From CAZGLK01 sp964526375 (GTDB lineage: Bacteria; Patescibacteriota; Minisyncoccia; JACQLN01), in NCBI GenBank assembly GCA_964526375.1, contig CAZGLK010000019.1, positions 1-14,330 on the forward strand: DNA of 14,330 nucleotides, written 5' to 3'. Positions within the stretch are counted from its first letter, which is position 1. Every line of letters begins with the position of its first letter. Shown here piece by piece: positions 5,766 to 12,950 of the stretch. The notes under the pieces are model-generated. The model was not told the origin of the DNA, searched no databases, and saw only the letters and a list, made by a program, of their open reading frames with translations. Made by a program: the position numbers and the translations under genes.

Positions 5766-5775
5766 GGTAAAAAGT

Positions 5776-5801
5776 GCATCTAAAGGTTGGTCCTTCGGTC
5801 C
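5776..5801 (+). repeat. 26-bp repeat, left copy flanking hicBA
   Basis: GCATCTAAAGG...GGTCCTTCGGTCC matches the sequence at 6346-6371 at 22 of 26 positions in the same orientation. The left copy no longer forms the perfect hairpin that the right copy has. Together they bracket hicBA. Confidence 0.65.
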
Positions 5802-5835
5802 TTCGTAACACCGTTAGCTCGGACTACACCCAAGT

Positions 5836-5864
5836 TTGACTTATTTTTTCTCTGACCATACAAT
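5836..5864 (+). promoter_or_regulatory. hicBA promoter
   Basis: TTGACT (5836-5841), a 17-nt gap and TACAAT (5859-5864) make a good sigma70-type promoter. Transcription would start near 5871, leaving only about 19 nt before the hicB ATG, with no Shine-Dalgarno. HicB-type antitoxins often repress their own promoter, but no operator is evident. Confidence 0.65.
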
Positions 5865-5889
5865 ACTAACATAAGCTGATCTGAATCAT

Positions 5890-6117
5890 ATGCGCAAAAT
5901 CGCCTTAAAGAATGTCGTCTGGAAAGAAGGCAAAGATTATATCTCGTGGAATCTCAACACCGGGGTTTCCAGTTTTGGCGATACCAAAAAAGAAGCCCTC
6001 GAATCTCTTGAGGAAGCATTGGAACTGTATTTCGAGGATATGCCTTTCTCCCAAGTAGTCAAGGTGGAACGACCCGACATCGTACCGCTGGCATTTGAGT
6101 ATGCCAAGACCAATTGA
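5890..6117 (+). CDS. hicB: HicB family antitoxin (single-domain)
   Basis: This 75-residue protein has the partial RNase-H-like HicB fold: a strand pair (KNVVWKEGKDYISWNLNTGVSSFG), then DTKKEALESLEEALELYFEDMP, which corresponds to the family's GDTxEEALxNxxEALELYLE helix. The role is to bind and neutralise the HicA encoded immediately downstream. The usual C-terminal HTH or ribbon-helix-helix DNA-binding domain is absent, so transcriptional autorepression may be lacking or may rely on the complex. Its 3' end overlaps hicA by 17 nt, which implies translational coupling. The antitoxin-first order is the reverse of E. coli hicAB but is known elsewhere. Confidence 0.85.
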   Translation: MRKIALKNVVWKEGKDYISWNLNTGVSSFGDTKKEALESLEEALELYFEDMPFSQVVKVERPDIVPLAFEYAKTN

Positions 6118-6325
6118 GCTCAAAACGGTTATAGGGGTCCTGCAAAAACAGGGCTTCTTCTTTGTTTCGCAGAAAGGTTCCCACGGTAAATTCCGCAAAC
6201 TTGGCTCGCCTAACAAAACCGTTATCGTGAAAATGGCAAAGAAACAAATCCCGCACGGAACCTTTCAATCGATTCTGCTTCAATCAGGACTCACAGAAAG
6301 CGACTTTCGGGACAAGAAAAAATAA
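6101..6325 (+). CDS. hicA: HicA family toxin (mRNA interferase)
   Basis: The product is 74 residues long, the typical HicA size. Features are IELKTVIGVLQKQGFFFVSQKGSHGKFRK, with the KGSH catalytic-histidine motif at about residues 25-28, then a strand KTVIVKMAKKQIPHGT and the helix FQSILLQSGLTESDF. HicA toxins are ribosome-independent RNases that cleave mRNA when freed from HicB. The start is ATG 6101; a TTG two codons upstream is possible but less likely. It is co-transcribed with hicB. Compared with the HicA-like tail of the membrane protein at 4192-5544, the same landmarks are present (His motif, basic strand, ILxxxGxxxxxF helix), but the sequences are clearly divergent. Confidence 0.85.
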   Translation: MPRPIELKTVIGVLQKQGFFFVSQKGSHGKFRKLGSPNKTVIVKMAKKQIPHGTFQSILLQSGLTESDFRDKKK

Positions 6326-6345
6326 GTCAAATTTCTTTTTGAATT

Positions 6346-6371
6346 GCATCTGAAGGACGGTCCTTCAGTCC
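6346..6371 (+). repeat. 26-bp repeat, right copy, with perfect hairpin
   Basis: This copy contains CTGAAGGAC-G-GTCCTTCAG (6350-6368), a perfect 9-bp inverted repeat. It overlaps the stop codon of the convergent arginine decarboxylase gene and lies 20 bp after hicA, so it could also act as a shared transcript end, though no T-run follows. Confidence 0.65.
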
Positions 6372-6916
6372 AAAGTAAAAACGGCGGCAGAGATTACCGT
6401 GGTCCAGCGGCCGTCTTTGTCGCCTTCGGCCGACTGGGTGTAGTTAGAGGTGCGGATTATTTTGCCCGACGATTTGTAAAGCTGTTCCCGCTCATCCCAA
6501 GCCGTGTCGGGGTCAAAATCAATGCCCAATGTTGTGGCCAGCATCGTGGCCGCCAAGTCTTCGGCATAGTCACCGGCTTTTTGAGCGGTCTCGCCAAAAG
6601 GGTGGTGTTCGGAAAGATAGCCGTATTGATTCTCATCGGCCGGCAGGGCCAGACCAATGGAAGCGGCGACCAAACGATTGGGCTCGTTAGTGGCATTTCG
6701 CGCCAAAACCACAAAAACAATGGAGCCGGGGTTTAAAAATTTTAAGCCTTCCTCGCGGCTGATTCTTTTGCACCCCGGCGGAAAGATGCTAGAGACCGTA
6801 ACCAAATTAAAAGGCGCTATGCCGGCATCGCGCAGCGCCAATTCAAAAGAGGTTAAATAATCTTTATGCACTCCTACGCCCTTGGTGAAAAAAACTTTTC
6901 GGGGTACAAAATCCAC
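6365..6916 (-). CDS. Pyruvoyl-dependent arginine decarboxylase (PvlArgDC)
   Basis: This enzyme converts arginine to agmatine, the first step of agmatine/polyamine synthesis and in some bacteria an acid-resistance reaction. It is made as a proenzyme that cleaves itself between two serines to create the pyruvoyl cofactor. The 183-residue product shows the family start PRKVFFTKGVGVHKDYLTSFELALRDAGI, the self-cleavage site VTVSSIFPPGCK (Ser42-Ser43), and the conserved NEPNRLVAASIGLALP and YGYLSEHH segments. Length is normal. The start is a GTG at 6916; no upstream ATG in frame and no clear Shine-Dalgarno are seen. It is the last gene of the minus-strand series, about 80 bp after hpf, and that gap is filled with ACGAAT-type repeats. 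No other polyamine gene is present. Confidence 0.92.
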   Translation of the reverse strand: MDFVPRKVFFTKGVGVHKDYLTSFELALRDAGIAPFNLVTVSSIFPPGCKRISREEGLKFLNPGSIVFVVLARNATNEPNRLVAASIGLALPADENQYGYLSEHHPFGETAQKAGDYAEDLAATMLATTLGIDFDPDTAWDEREQLYKSSGKIIRTSNYTQSAEGDKDGRWTTVISAAVFTLD

Positions 6917-6922
6917 TACTTT

Positions 6923-6985
6923 ACGAAATACGAATCTTTACGAATATACGAATAAATTATTCGCGTCATTCGTGTGCATTCGCAT
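6923..6985. repeat. Degenerate ACGAAT/ATTCG repeats between hpf and the decarboxylase
   Basis: Several copies of TACGAAT or its complement ATTCG occur at irregular 7-13 bp intervals and make up nearly the entire gap. No terminator or promoter can be separated from them. Confidence 0.5.
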
Positions 6986-6995
6986 ATTGGTGTCG

Positions 6996-7403
6996 CTACA
7001 AATACTCATCCTTTATTCTACCCCTTCTCCACCAGCGCGCTAGTGGGGATAACCTAAAAATTTTGCTAACCGCCCTAGCGCCGCGCTTGTAAACCGCCTC
7101 GCGCTTGCCCTTAAACTTGTTTAACTCGCGCCGCAGATCGTCTTTAATCTCATCCACGGCGGCCTGAACGCTCCAAGCTTCCGAGCGCGAGCGCAACACC
7201 TGCCCCCCGATTCTTAAATTGACCTCGGCAAAAAAGACTTCTCCTTTTTTGTGGTGATGGCTGGAGCGCCCTACTTCCACCCGCGCCTCGGCCGCCTGAT
7301 CAGCATCAGCCGCTAGCTTCTCCACCGAGGCCAAGGCCTCTTCAACATAGGTCCGCAGGGATGGAGTTAGTGATAAATTAGTCGCTTTTATTATCAGGTT
7401 CAT
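6996..7403 (-). CDS. hpf: Ribosome hibernation promoting factor (HPF/RaiA family)
   Basis: The protein binds the 30S subunit at the mRNA/tRNA channel and silences ribosomes during slow growth or stress. The 135-residue sequence has the family beta-alpha-beta-beta-beta-alpha order: MNLIIKATNLSLTPSLRTYVEEALASVEKL, then EARVEVGRSSHHHKKGEVFFAEVNLRIGGQVLRSRSEAWSVQAAVDEIKDDLRRELNKFK. The end is strongly basic. It is a short-form protein without the C-terminal dimerisation domain of long HPF. The start is ATG 7403, with a weak AGGT just upstream. It lies between the surface-protein gene and the arginine decarboxylase on the same strand. Confidence 0.92.
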   Translation of the reverse strand: MNLIIKATNLSLTPSLRTYVEEALASVEKLAADADQAAEARVEVGRSSHHHKKGEVFFAEVNLRIGGQVLRSRSEAWSVQAAVDEIKDDLRRELNKFKGKREAVYKRGARAVSKIFRLSPLARWWRRGRIKDEYL

Positions 7404-7410
7404 ACACCTA

Positions 7411-7460
7411 TCCCAATTACTCTAATTACCCAATTACTAGTTACTTAGTTACTACTTAGT
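7411..7460. repeat. AATTAC/AGTTAC tandem array at the surface-protein/hpf junction
   Basis: AATTAC or AGTTAC recurs five times at 7-9 bp spacing. The array fills the 52-bp gap and runs into the end of the upstream gene, supplying its TAA stop at 7456-7458. Confidence 0.65.
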
Positions 7461-9015
7461 CATCTCGACTCCATCTTCTAGAAGCCACTGCGTATACTCC
7501 TCCAATCACCCCGCCAACCGCAATTGCTAAAACCACCCAAAAGCCCAAACCGCCCAAGACCCCCCTCCAACGGCCGCTTTTGATAACGGCGGCCTCGTAA
7601 GAATCGGCCGCGTCCGACGCGGGCGCGGCGGCCAAAGAGTCGGTAACTTCATTATAAGAACTTTTTACTAAATTGCTAATGGCTTGTTGGGGCGGCGCGT
7701 TTACGGCGGCAACTGAAGACATAACTAAGGTGTTTAGAGATGAAACCGATCCAACGGCTAAAACGATATTGGCTTCTCCGGGCGTGGCTTCTTTGGTCCA
7801 ATAAAAACCGTTATTGCCCCGAGCCGCGACCGCGTCGAACGCGGCCGAAGGTTTTTGAAATTTAACCTCGTCAACCACGGCCCCGCTGGGATATTTTAAG
7901 CGGACAGAGTCGGCCGCAGACAAATCCAAACCTGTAATTTGTTTAGCCAGCGCCAAAAAACCTTTGGGCGGAATTACAACAAAAGCCGGCAGGGCGAAGT
8001 TCCGCCCGCCGCCCTCCAAAATCCAGCCGCCTATGTTTGCGGTTTGACTACTAGGGTTGTAAAGCTCCAGCCACTGGCTGCCAGCCGCGCTAAACTCGTT
8101 GATTAAAACTTTGCCGCCGTAAACATAAACCCGCAATTGATCCCAAGATACTGCCTGTGAGCTATTGCCAACTTCCAATGTAACCAAATAAACGCCGGGA
8201 TAAAGATAGCTGTGGCTGATACTAGCGCCTTCCCCAACCGCGCCGTCACCCAAATACCATTTATAACTGCTGGCGCCCTGCGACGAAGCGCCGTTAAACA
8301 AAATGTTCTGACCAACCTCGGCTACAACATCCGAGCCAGCTTCGGCCTTCAGCCCAACGGGGTTAATATTGGACCCGCTTGAGCTTCCACCAACAACAGA
8401 GCTTTGGCTTGATGGAGTTGTGGTGCCCGATTGTGACAACGAGCCAGACGCGTCTGGGGGCAAACCAGCGCCGCTGTTAGCCGCTTTGGGCGTACCGATA
8501 ATCGCATTGCCGCCGACATCGCGGCCGTTAATGGTTACGCCGTCGTTGGTTTGCCAAGCGCCGTCACTGCGGCGTTCCATAGTGGACTTGGTAGCGCTCT
8601 CTCCGGCCGGCCAGCCGGAGGAAGCGTCTATTTGATCAACCATTTCTCCTTGGGTGTTCTTCAAAACCAAAAACTCGCCGTTATTGTTTAAACCGCTGCC
8701 GCCGAATGGCCCAAAAACATCGGCCGTTATGTCGGCCACGGAATTATCGTCACTGCGCTCAATTAAAAAATAACCCCCGGGCGCAATCTTGCCGCTAAGG
8801 GTTATGATTAAAGTTGTTCCGCCGGCTTCAAACAACTGCCAACCGCTTAAATCAACTTCCTCTCCGGCGGGATTATACAACTCCAGCCATTCATCGGCGC
8901 TGTTGGCGGCTGTGCCCATCCAGGCAATTTCGTTGATAATTACTTGGTCAGCAGCGCCAAAAACCACCCCCGGCCAGAGAAACAATAACAACAATATGAA
9001 AAACTTTTTACGCAC
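7456..9015 (-). CDS. Surface protein with LTD-PKD-LTD domains and C-terminal TM anchor
   Basis: A signal peptide (MRKKFFILLLLFLWPGVVFGA) precedes a lamin-tail domain at about 24-165 (VIINEIAWMGT, DEWLELYNP, LSGWQL, FLIERSDDN, VDQIDASSGWPAG, TMER, GTPKAAN). A Ser/Gly/Thr-rich linker follows, then a PKD domain at about 225-295 (KWYLGDGAVGEGASISHSYLYPGVYLVTLEV), a second lamin-tail domain at about 298-415 (VLINEFSAAGSQWLELYNPSSQ, IGGWIL, PGEANI), and a TM helix at about 491-509 with a short basic tail. LTDs in bacteria occur in secreted and surface proteins and are thought to bind partners or DNA; the ligand here is unknown. The 519-residue product begins at a GTG (9015), chosen because it directly starts the signal peptide. 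Its position after pilMNO suggests a pilus-linked or envelope role, which is inference. Confidence 0.8.
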   Translation of the reverse strand: MRKKFFILLLLFLWPGVVFGAADQVIINEIAWMGTAANSADEWLELYNPAGEEVDLSGWQLFEAGGTTLIITLSGKIAPGGYFLIERSDDNSVADITADVFGPFGGSGLNNNGEFLVLKNTQGEMVDQIDASSGWPAGESATKSTMERRSDGAWQTNDGVTINGRDVGGNAIIGTPKAANSGAGLPPDASGSLSQSGTTTPSSQSSVVGGSSSGSNINPVGLKAEAGSDVVAEVGQNILFNGASSQGASSYKWYLGDGAVGEGASISHSYLYPGVYLVTLEVGNSSQAVSWDQLRVYVYGGKVLINEFSAAGSQWLELYNPSSQTANIGGWILEGGGRNFALPAFVVIPPKGFLALAKQITGLDLSAADSVRLKYPSGAVVDEVKFQKPSAAFDAVAARGNNGFYWTKEATPGEANIVLAVGSVSSLNTLVMSSVAAVNAPPQQAISNLVKSSYNEVTDSLAAAPASDAADSYEAAVIKSGRWRGVLGGLGFWVVLAIAVGGVIGGVYAVASRRWSRDD

Positions 9016-9027
9016 TTGATTAAAATC

Positions 9028-9055
9028 AGTTGACTAGTTAGCCAGTTGACTAGTT
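9028..9055. repeat. AGTTGACTAGTT direct repeat
   Basis: Two perfect copies of this 12-mer (9028-9039 and 9044-9055) lie 16 bp apart and fill the 41-bp gap between the small membrane protein and the surface-protein gene. Confidence 0.7.
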
Positions 9056-9056
9056 T

Positions 9057-9323
9057 CTACCTAAAAATATCTCTAATCTGAAGCGGTTCGCGTTTAAGTT
9101 CGGCCAGTCTGTTTTGTCGCTGTTCCAAGTCCGCCGTAAAATCATTCAAAACATTTTCCTTAAGCGCCGCGTTCTCCGACTGCGGCGATCCACCGCCGCC
9201 CGGCGGCTTTAAGCCGTAAAAATAAAATGTAGCAGCCGCAAATGCGCCCATAACCAAACCCAGCACCCAGACGACCGCCCAGCCGTAATGTTCTATAAAT
9301 TTTCCCACTTTCAGAATATCCAT
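9057..9323 (-). CDS. Small one-TM protein in the PilP position
   Basis: This 88-residue protein has a short cytoplasmic N-terminus, one TM helix at about 15-37 (WAVVWVLGLVMGAFAAATFYFY), a Pro/Gly-rich hinge, and a charged helical region of about 40 residues ending in LQIRDIFR. The start is ATG 9323. It lies directly downstream of pilO on the same strand, where pilP sits in diderm pilMNOPQ clusters. PilP is a lipoprotein of about 170 residues that connects to the secretin; this protein has no lipobox and is much shorter, so it is not a PilP homologue by sequence. A role in the inner-membrane pilus platform is plausible from position only. I do not recognise a family. Confidence 0.6.
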   Translation of the reverse strand: MDILKVGKFIEHYGWAVVWVLGLVMGAFAAATFYFYGLKPPGGGGSPQSENAALKENVLNDFTADLEQRQNRLAELKREPLQIRDIFR

Positions 9324-9338
9324 AACAACAAGCGACCC

Positions 9339-9370
9339 AATTACATAATTACATAGTTACTTAGTTACCT
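9339..9370. repeat. 8-bp tandem array at the end of pilO
   Basis: AATTACAT, AATTACAT, AGTTACTT and AGTTACCT follow each other without gaps. The array overlaps the pilO 3' end, encoding its last residues (QVTK) and the stop. Confidence 0.75.
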
Positions 9371-9935
9371 GATTTTCCTCCTCCAACGTCAAAACCCTGA
9401 TATCCGCATTGGTTCTTAAAATTGACGCTCTGGTTTCCGAATCGACAGATCGGCTGGTCTCCAGCCGGCTAACTTGGGTTAAATAGGGTGAGTTTTCCAG
9501 TTGAGCCAAAAAGTTAACCAAATTGGGGTAATTGCCCGCGAGAGCCATCTTAAAATCCAGCTGATTGCCGCCCGCTTCCCCCTCGCCGCGAACCGATTGA
9601 ACTTCAACCGCATTGCCGCTGGACCGAGCCAAATTTTCCAAAAAAACAATAAAATCCACGGCGCGGCTGGAGCTTAAAAATACGCTCTCTACGCTCTGAC
9701 GACTGGAGACAGTTCTTTCATATTCTATTTTTATTTGGAACAAGTTCGTCCGTTCAGAAATTAGCTGATTCAACTCTTGGCGCCCCCGAGCAAATTCCCG
9801 GCTGGTTTGGCGCACCTCCAGCCACAGCCACACGCTTACCCCGGCACAAACTGCCAGCGCCAAAATCAGCCCGGCATAACGGCGGCCCAAAGAAAATCCG
9901 GAGGAAGAGGAAATTGCAGTAAGTTTATTTAACAT
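9357..9935 (-). CDS. pilO: Type IV pilus inner-membrane platform protein PilO
   Basis: This 192-residue protein has a short cytoplasmic N-terminus, a TM helix at about 19-39 (YAGLILALAVCAGVSVWLWL), a coiled-coil-like stretch (about 42-85), and a C-terminal alpha/beta domain with AVDFIVFLENLARSSGNAVEVQSV and LAGNYPNLVNFLAQLENSPYLTQVSRLE. The latter corresponds to the GxYxxLxxFLxxLExxxR pattern of PilO/GspM-like proteins. PilO forms a heterodimer with PilN to align the assembly platform. The start ATG at 9935 overlaps the pilN end by 11 nt, consistent with translational coupling. Confidence 0.82.
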   Translation of the reverse strand: MLNKLTAISSSSGFSLGRRYAGLILALAVCAGVSVWLWLEVRQTSREFARGRQELNQLISERTNLFQIKIEYERTVSSRQSVESVFLSSSRAVDFIVFLENLARSSGNAVEVQSVRGEGEAGGNQLDFKMALAGNYPNLVNFLAQLENSPYLTQVSRLETSRSVDSETRASILRTNADIRVLTLEEENQVTK

Positions 9936-10455
9936 AAAAAGTGAAGCTAAAATTGGCGTTAGCGCTTTCCAAAAAATTGCTTAGAGGGGAATTCAGCTTT
10001 TCAAAAAGAACCGACTCTTTTAGACGGCTCTCAAAAACCATAATGTCGCCGCGGCTGGCCGCCACACCCGATACGATTATTCGGCGGCTGGCATTATCAA
10101 ACGATAGAACCTGCAGACTGACCCCCGAAGGAACCAGCTTGTTCAATTCCAAGAGCGCAGCCACCGCGCCAGTTTGGCCAGACTTAAGGGTACTGTAACG
10201 AGTCAGCAAAGCATTAAGACCCTTTACTTCCTGTTTCAGCTCTTGGGCTTCGCGGGTTTCGCTGTTTAGATTTTCCAAACTTAAAGCCCGATCCACTTCC
10301 CGAGCCTGTATTTTTAAAAAGATCAAAGAGTTTAAGTTAAAAATTGCGAGTGCGGCAATAATAATCACGGCAAGCCATATCAAAAGTCTGATTTGCCGGA
10401 AAAGCAGATCTTTATAAACAACCAGCTTGCGGGTGGGCGGCAACAGATTAATCAT
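9925..10455 (-). CDS. pilN: Type IV pilus assembly protein PilN
   Basis: The 176-residue protein begins MINLLPPTRK, the conserved INLLP motif by which PilN docks into PilM. A TM helix follows at about 25-48 (LLIWLAVIIIAALAIFNLNSLIFL), then a coiled-coil-like region and a C-terminal ferredoxin-like domain (LLELNKLVPSGVSLQVLSFDNASRRIIVSGVAASRGDIMVFESRLKESVLFEKL), which matches Fimbrial-assembly (PilN) proteins. The start is ATG 10455, chosen because it begins exactly at the INLLP motif and overlaps the pilM stop in an ATGA arrangement. A longer in-frame extension upstream would lie within pilM and is rejected. Confidence 0.88.
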   Translation of the reverse strand: MINLLPPTRKLVVYKDLLFRQIRLLIWLAVIIIAALAIFNLNSLIFLKIQAREVDRALSLENLNSETREAQELKQEVKGLNALLTRYSTLKSGQTGAVAALLELNKLVPSGVSLQVLSFDNASRRIIVSGVAASRGDIMVFESRLKESVLFEKLNSPLSNFLESANANFSFTFYVK

Positions 10456-11528
10456 AGAACGAAGTTTCTTAGTGTTGAACCAATTGCCGTGACGTAACTT
10501 AAAGACTCTTCCCACGACATTGTTGATTCCGTTCCTCGGCCGCTGATATTCCAGCTTTTTAGCGGGTTGGCCGGCATCACCACTAAACCCAGCTGCTGGC
10601 TCAACCAATCCGAAAGGCCAGCCAAATTGGCTCCGCCGCCGGCTAAAATAATTCTGGAAACCCCGCGCCCATTATTCGCGGTTTTGTCGGACGCGCCGTG
10701 GGTTTCAAAAAAGCTTACATGATGCTGGATTTGATCTTTAAGCTGATCCAGCAAGGGGCTGAAAATTTCCAAAAATTCCCGACCGTTCTCGTGATTACGA
10801 TTTATACCCACCAGTTTTTTCATCAACTCGGCCTCGTTGGCAGTCACGCCCAAGCGATCACTTAGCGCGGCGGTAAAAGCATTGCCGGCAACATCGCCGG
10901 AAGAAGTAAAGCGCACCACACCTTTTCTGACCATGACAAAGCGGGTTCTGGTATCGCCAATGTCTAACAACAAAACCGCGCCGTCTTCGGGCCGTTTTGA
11001 CTGCCACCCCAACATGGCTCTGGCCGAAGCCACAGCGTCAATTTCCAAAGCCAAAAGGCGCCAGCCCAGTCGCTCAAAAAAACCGGCATAAGAATCAACC
11101 ACCGCCTTGGGTGCGGCATTGATCATAACGCTGCCCCCACCGTTAACGACTTCGTAGTCATAATAAACCTCGTTTAGGGGCAAAGGGATATTGGACTCAA
11201 CTTCAGATTTTACGGCTGATGCCAATTCACTTTTCTTTAAGGCCGGCAGATCCACAATTCTTAAAAAAACTTTATCTTCGGGCAAAGAAACCGCGAGGTA
11301 CTTTGTTTTTAAAAACGGGCGCTCCTGATTATTAAGCACCGCCGAAAGCGCCTGCGACAAGTCGGCTTCGTCTTTAATCAAACCGTCTTTGACACTGCCA
11401 TCTTTTAAGGCCGCCCTGCCAAAACCGGCCAAACTAAAACCAGATCGGCCCTCGGGTTTAAGAGCCGCCGCCTTAACCGTGCTTTCAGAAATATCCAAAC
11501 CCACACAGGGCGGAAAAAATTCCAGCAT
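10452..11528 (-). CDS. pilM: Type IV pilus assembly protein PilM (actin-like ATPase)
   Basis: PilM is a cytoplasmic actin/FtsA-fold protein that binds the N-terminus of PilN and connects it to the motor ATPases. The 358-residue sequence shows the phosphate-1 motif CVGLDISESTVKAAAL (8-23), the SHS2-like region with FLRIVDLPALKKSELASAVKSEVESNIPLPLNEVYYDYEVV, the phosphate-2 motif VLLLDIGDTRTRFVMV (about 185-200) and the adenosine motif RIILAGGGANLAGL (about 293-306). Length is typical. The start is ATG 11528, 21 nt after the stop of the upstream gene, with TATTAT a short distance upstream but no good -35. It is followed by pilN in a 4-nt overlap. Confidence 0.92.
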   Translation of the reverse strand: MLEFFPPCVGLDISESTVKAAALKPEGRSGFSLAGFGRAALKDGSVKDGLIKDEADLSQALSAVLNNQERPFLKTKYLAVSLPEDKVFLRIVDLPALKKSELASAVKSEVESNIPLPLNEVYYDYEVVNGGGSVMINAAPKAVVDSYAGFFERLGWRLLALEIDAVASARAMLGWQSKRPEDGAVLLLDIGDTRTRFVMVRKGVVRFTSSGDVAGNAFTAALSDRLGVTANEAELMKKLVGINRNHENGREFLEIFSPLLDQLKDQIQHHVSFFETHGASDKTANNGRGVSRIILAGGGANLAGLSDWLSQQLGLVVMPANPLKSWNISGRGTESTMSWEESLSYVTAIGSTLRNFVL

Positions 11529-11549
11529 ATATGTCTATAATACCACAAA

Positions 11550-12950
11550 TCACAACGACTCCTGCCAGGATTTGATTTTTGGAACCACGGCCGAGCCGCC
11601 GGTAAATTTTATGTCGGCCAGGCCGCTTTCATATTTTAGAACCGCGCCGTTGCCCATATTTATTTTATAGGCGGTAACTTCTTTCACTTCTATATTATTG
11701 CCTATATCCGCCTCGCCGTAAGGCGCGTAGAGAATTGCCCCGGCCACATTGTTGCCCAGCTGGAAAGCTTTGTCCGGGCTAGCCGCGCGGGAAACTATCA
11801 TCACAAAACTAGCACTCTGGCCCGATCCCGAAAAAACAACGCCGTTGCCGAAATCGGCCTTACCATCAACCAACGCCACGCCGCTGTCCGAGCCGTAAAT
11901 CGTACCCAATTTAACAACCGCGTTGTTTTCCAGAATTAATTTGCCTTTAACCCAAATTGTCCCGGCCAGGGTTAAGGTTTTGCCGTTATTTACTTTCAAG
12001 TCTCCGCTGATCACCTTGGGGCCCAGAGTGCCATCGCTTGAGAGAGTATAATTGCCGCTTACGGTACCACCCGTGGCGGCAGCACTCTCCCAAAAAGACA
12101 TTTGCTCGGCCGAGACGGGAAAATTCAAAAGCGGCAAGTTTGGCGGCACCGTCACCGGGCTGATTTTACTGCCGCCCACCGTGCAGTTATTCAGAGTGTT
12201 ATAGTAAGCATCGCGACCGATAGTGCAATCCTGCAGCAAGTTGGCCTTAGCCAAGCCGGTGATAGTGGAGTCAACAATATCAGTAGCCGTGGCGTTGCCG
12301 CCCACGGTGCTGTCCTCAATTCTAAAAGCCTGGGCATCGCCGCCGACCACAAGACGCTCCAGGGTACTGGTCGCAGCCAAAAAAGCCGAGCCAGTAATGG
12401 CGGCATCGTTGCCGCCCCTGACGGAGCCGTTGGAAAAAATCGTGCCTTCCACCCGGCCATCATTGCCCATCACCAAGCCGCCCGCCCCAATCTGCATGGC
12501 ATAGTTGAAAGAAGCCGATATGCTGCCGTCATCAACCACCAACGTTTGGGTTTGGAAATACTTTCCCTGGCTTGAGGCCTTAAAAACATATTGCCGGCCG
12601 GACTCGGCACCCGTGGCGCTCAAAGTCACGCTAACGCCAGACAAAGATGAGCTCTCCCCCGAGACCGGATCCAAAATCAAAGGGTCGTAAACACGCCTCA
12701 AGGCATCCTCCAAAAAACCCTCGGCGGCATAGCCGTTTTGCAAATTGATGATACCGGTGCGTTTTTGAAACGCACTCTTTAAGGCCAACTGCGAAAAGAC
12801 CCCGGCCAGCAAACCAAAGACAGCCAGCATCATCATTACGGCATACAAGGCGGCAAAGCCGGAATCATCCCGGATCTTGGAGCTTGGAACTTGGAACTTG
12901 GAACTTGTATCTTGGAGCTTTTCTTTAATTTGGACTTTGGATTTTGTCAT
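11550..12950 (-). CDS. PilX-like prepilin with large beta-repeat body
   Basis: This 466-residue protein has a hydrophilic leader of 31 residues ending in DDSG, then a prepilin-type helix FAALYAVMMMLAVFGLLAGVFSQLALK. Cleavage between Gly31 and Phe32 would be expected for a class III signal. The usual Glu at +5 is absent, as in PilX-type minor pilins. The body from about 165 to 460 is rich in Gly/Asn/Val with short repeats (VMGNDGRVEGTIFSNGSV, VVGGDAQAFRIEDSTVGGNATATDIVDSTITG, GKTLTLAGTIWVKGKLIL), suggesting a beta-solenoid. It may be a tip adhesin or filament-associated protein. The leader is encoded by heptamer repeats (12873-12921). No in-frame ATG, GTG or TTG exists between the repeats and Gly31, so the start must be at or above 12950. 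It precedes pilM by 21 nt. The family assignment is by architecture only. Confidence 0.65.
   Translation of the reverse strand: MTKSKVQIKEKLQDTSSKFQVPSSKIRDDSGFAALYAVMMMLAVFGLLAGVFSQLALKSAFQKRTGIINLQNGYAAEGFLEDALRRVYDPLILDPVSGESSSLSGVSVTLSATGAESGRQYVFKASSQGKYFQTQTLVVDDGSISASFNYAMQIGAGGLVMGNDGRVEGTIFSNGSVRGGNDAAITGSAFLAATSTLERLVVGGDAQAFRIEDSTVGGNATATDIVDSTITGLAKANLLQDCTIGRDAYYNTLNNCTVGGSKISPVTVPPNLPLLNFPVSAEQMSFWESAAATGGTVSGNYTLSSDGTLGPKVISGDLKVNNGKTLTLAGTIWVKGKLILENNAVVKLGTIYGSDSGVALVDGKADFGNGVVFSGSGQSASFVMIVSRAASPDKAFQLGNNVAGAILYAPYGEADIGNNIEVKEVTAYKINMGNGAVLKYESGLADIKFTGGSAVVPKIKSWQESL

Noticed and set aside
5614..5811. Minus-strand frame of 65 codons in the structured intergenic region
   Set aside because: It is composed of the hairpin sequences, has no ribosome binding site and no family resemblance.
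9925..10608. A PilN reading frame extended by 51 residues upstream of MINLLPP
   Set aside because: The extension lies entirely within pilM, and the INLLP motif must be at the N-terminus to dock on PilM; ATG 10455 with ATGA overlap is the better start.
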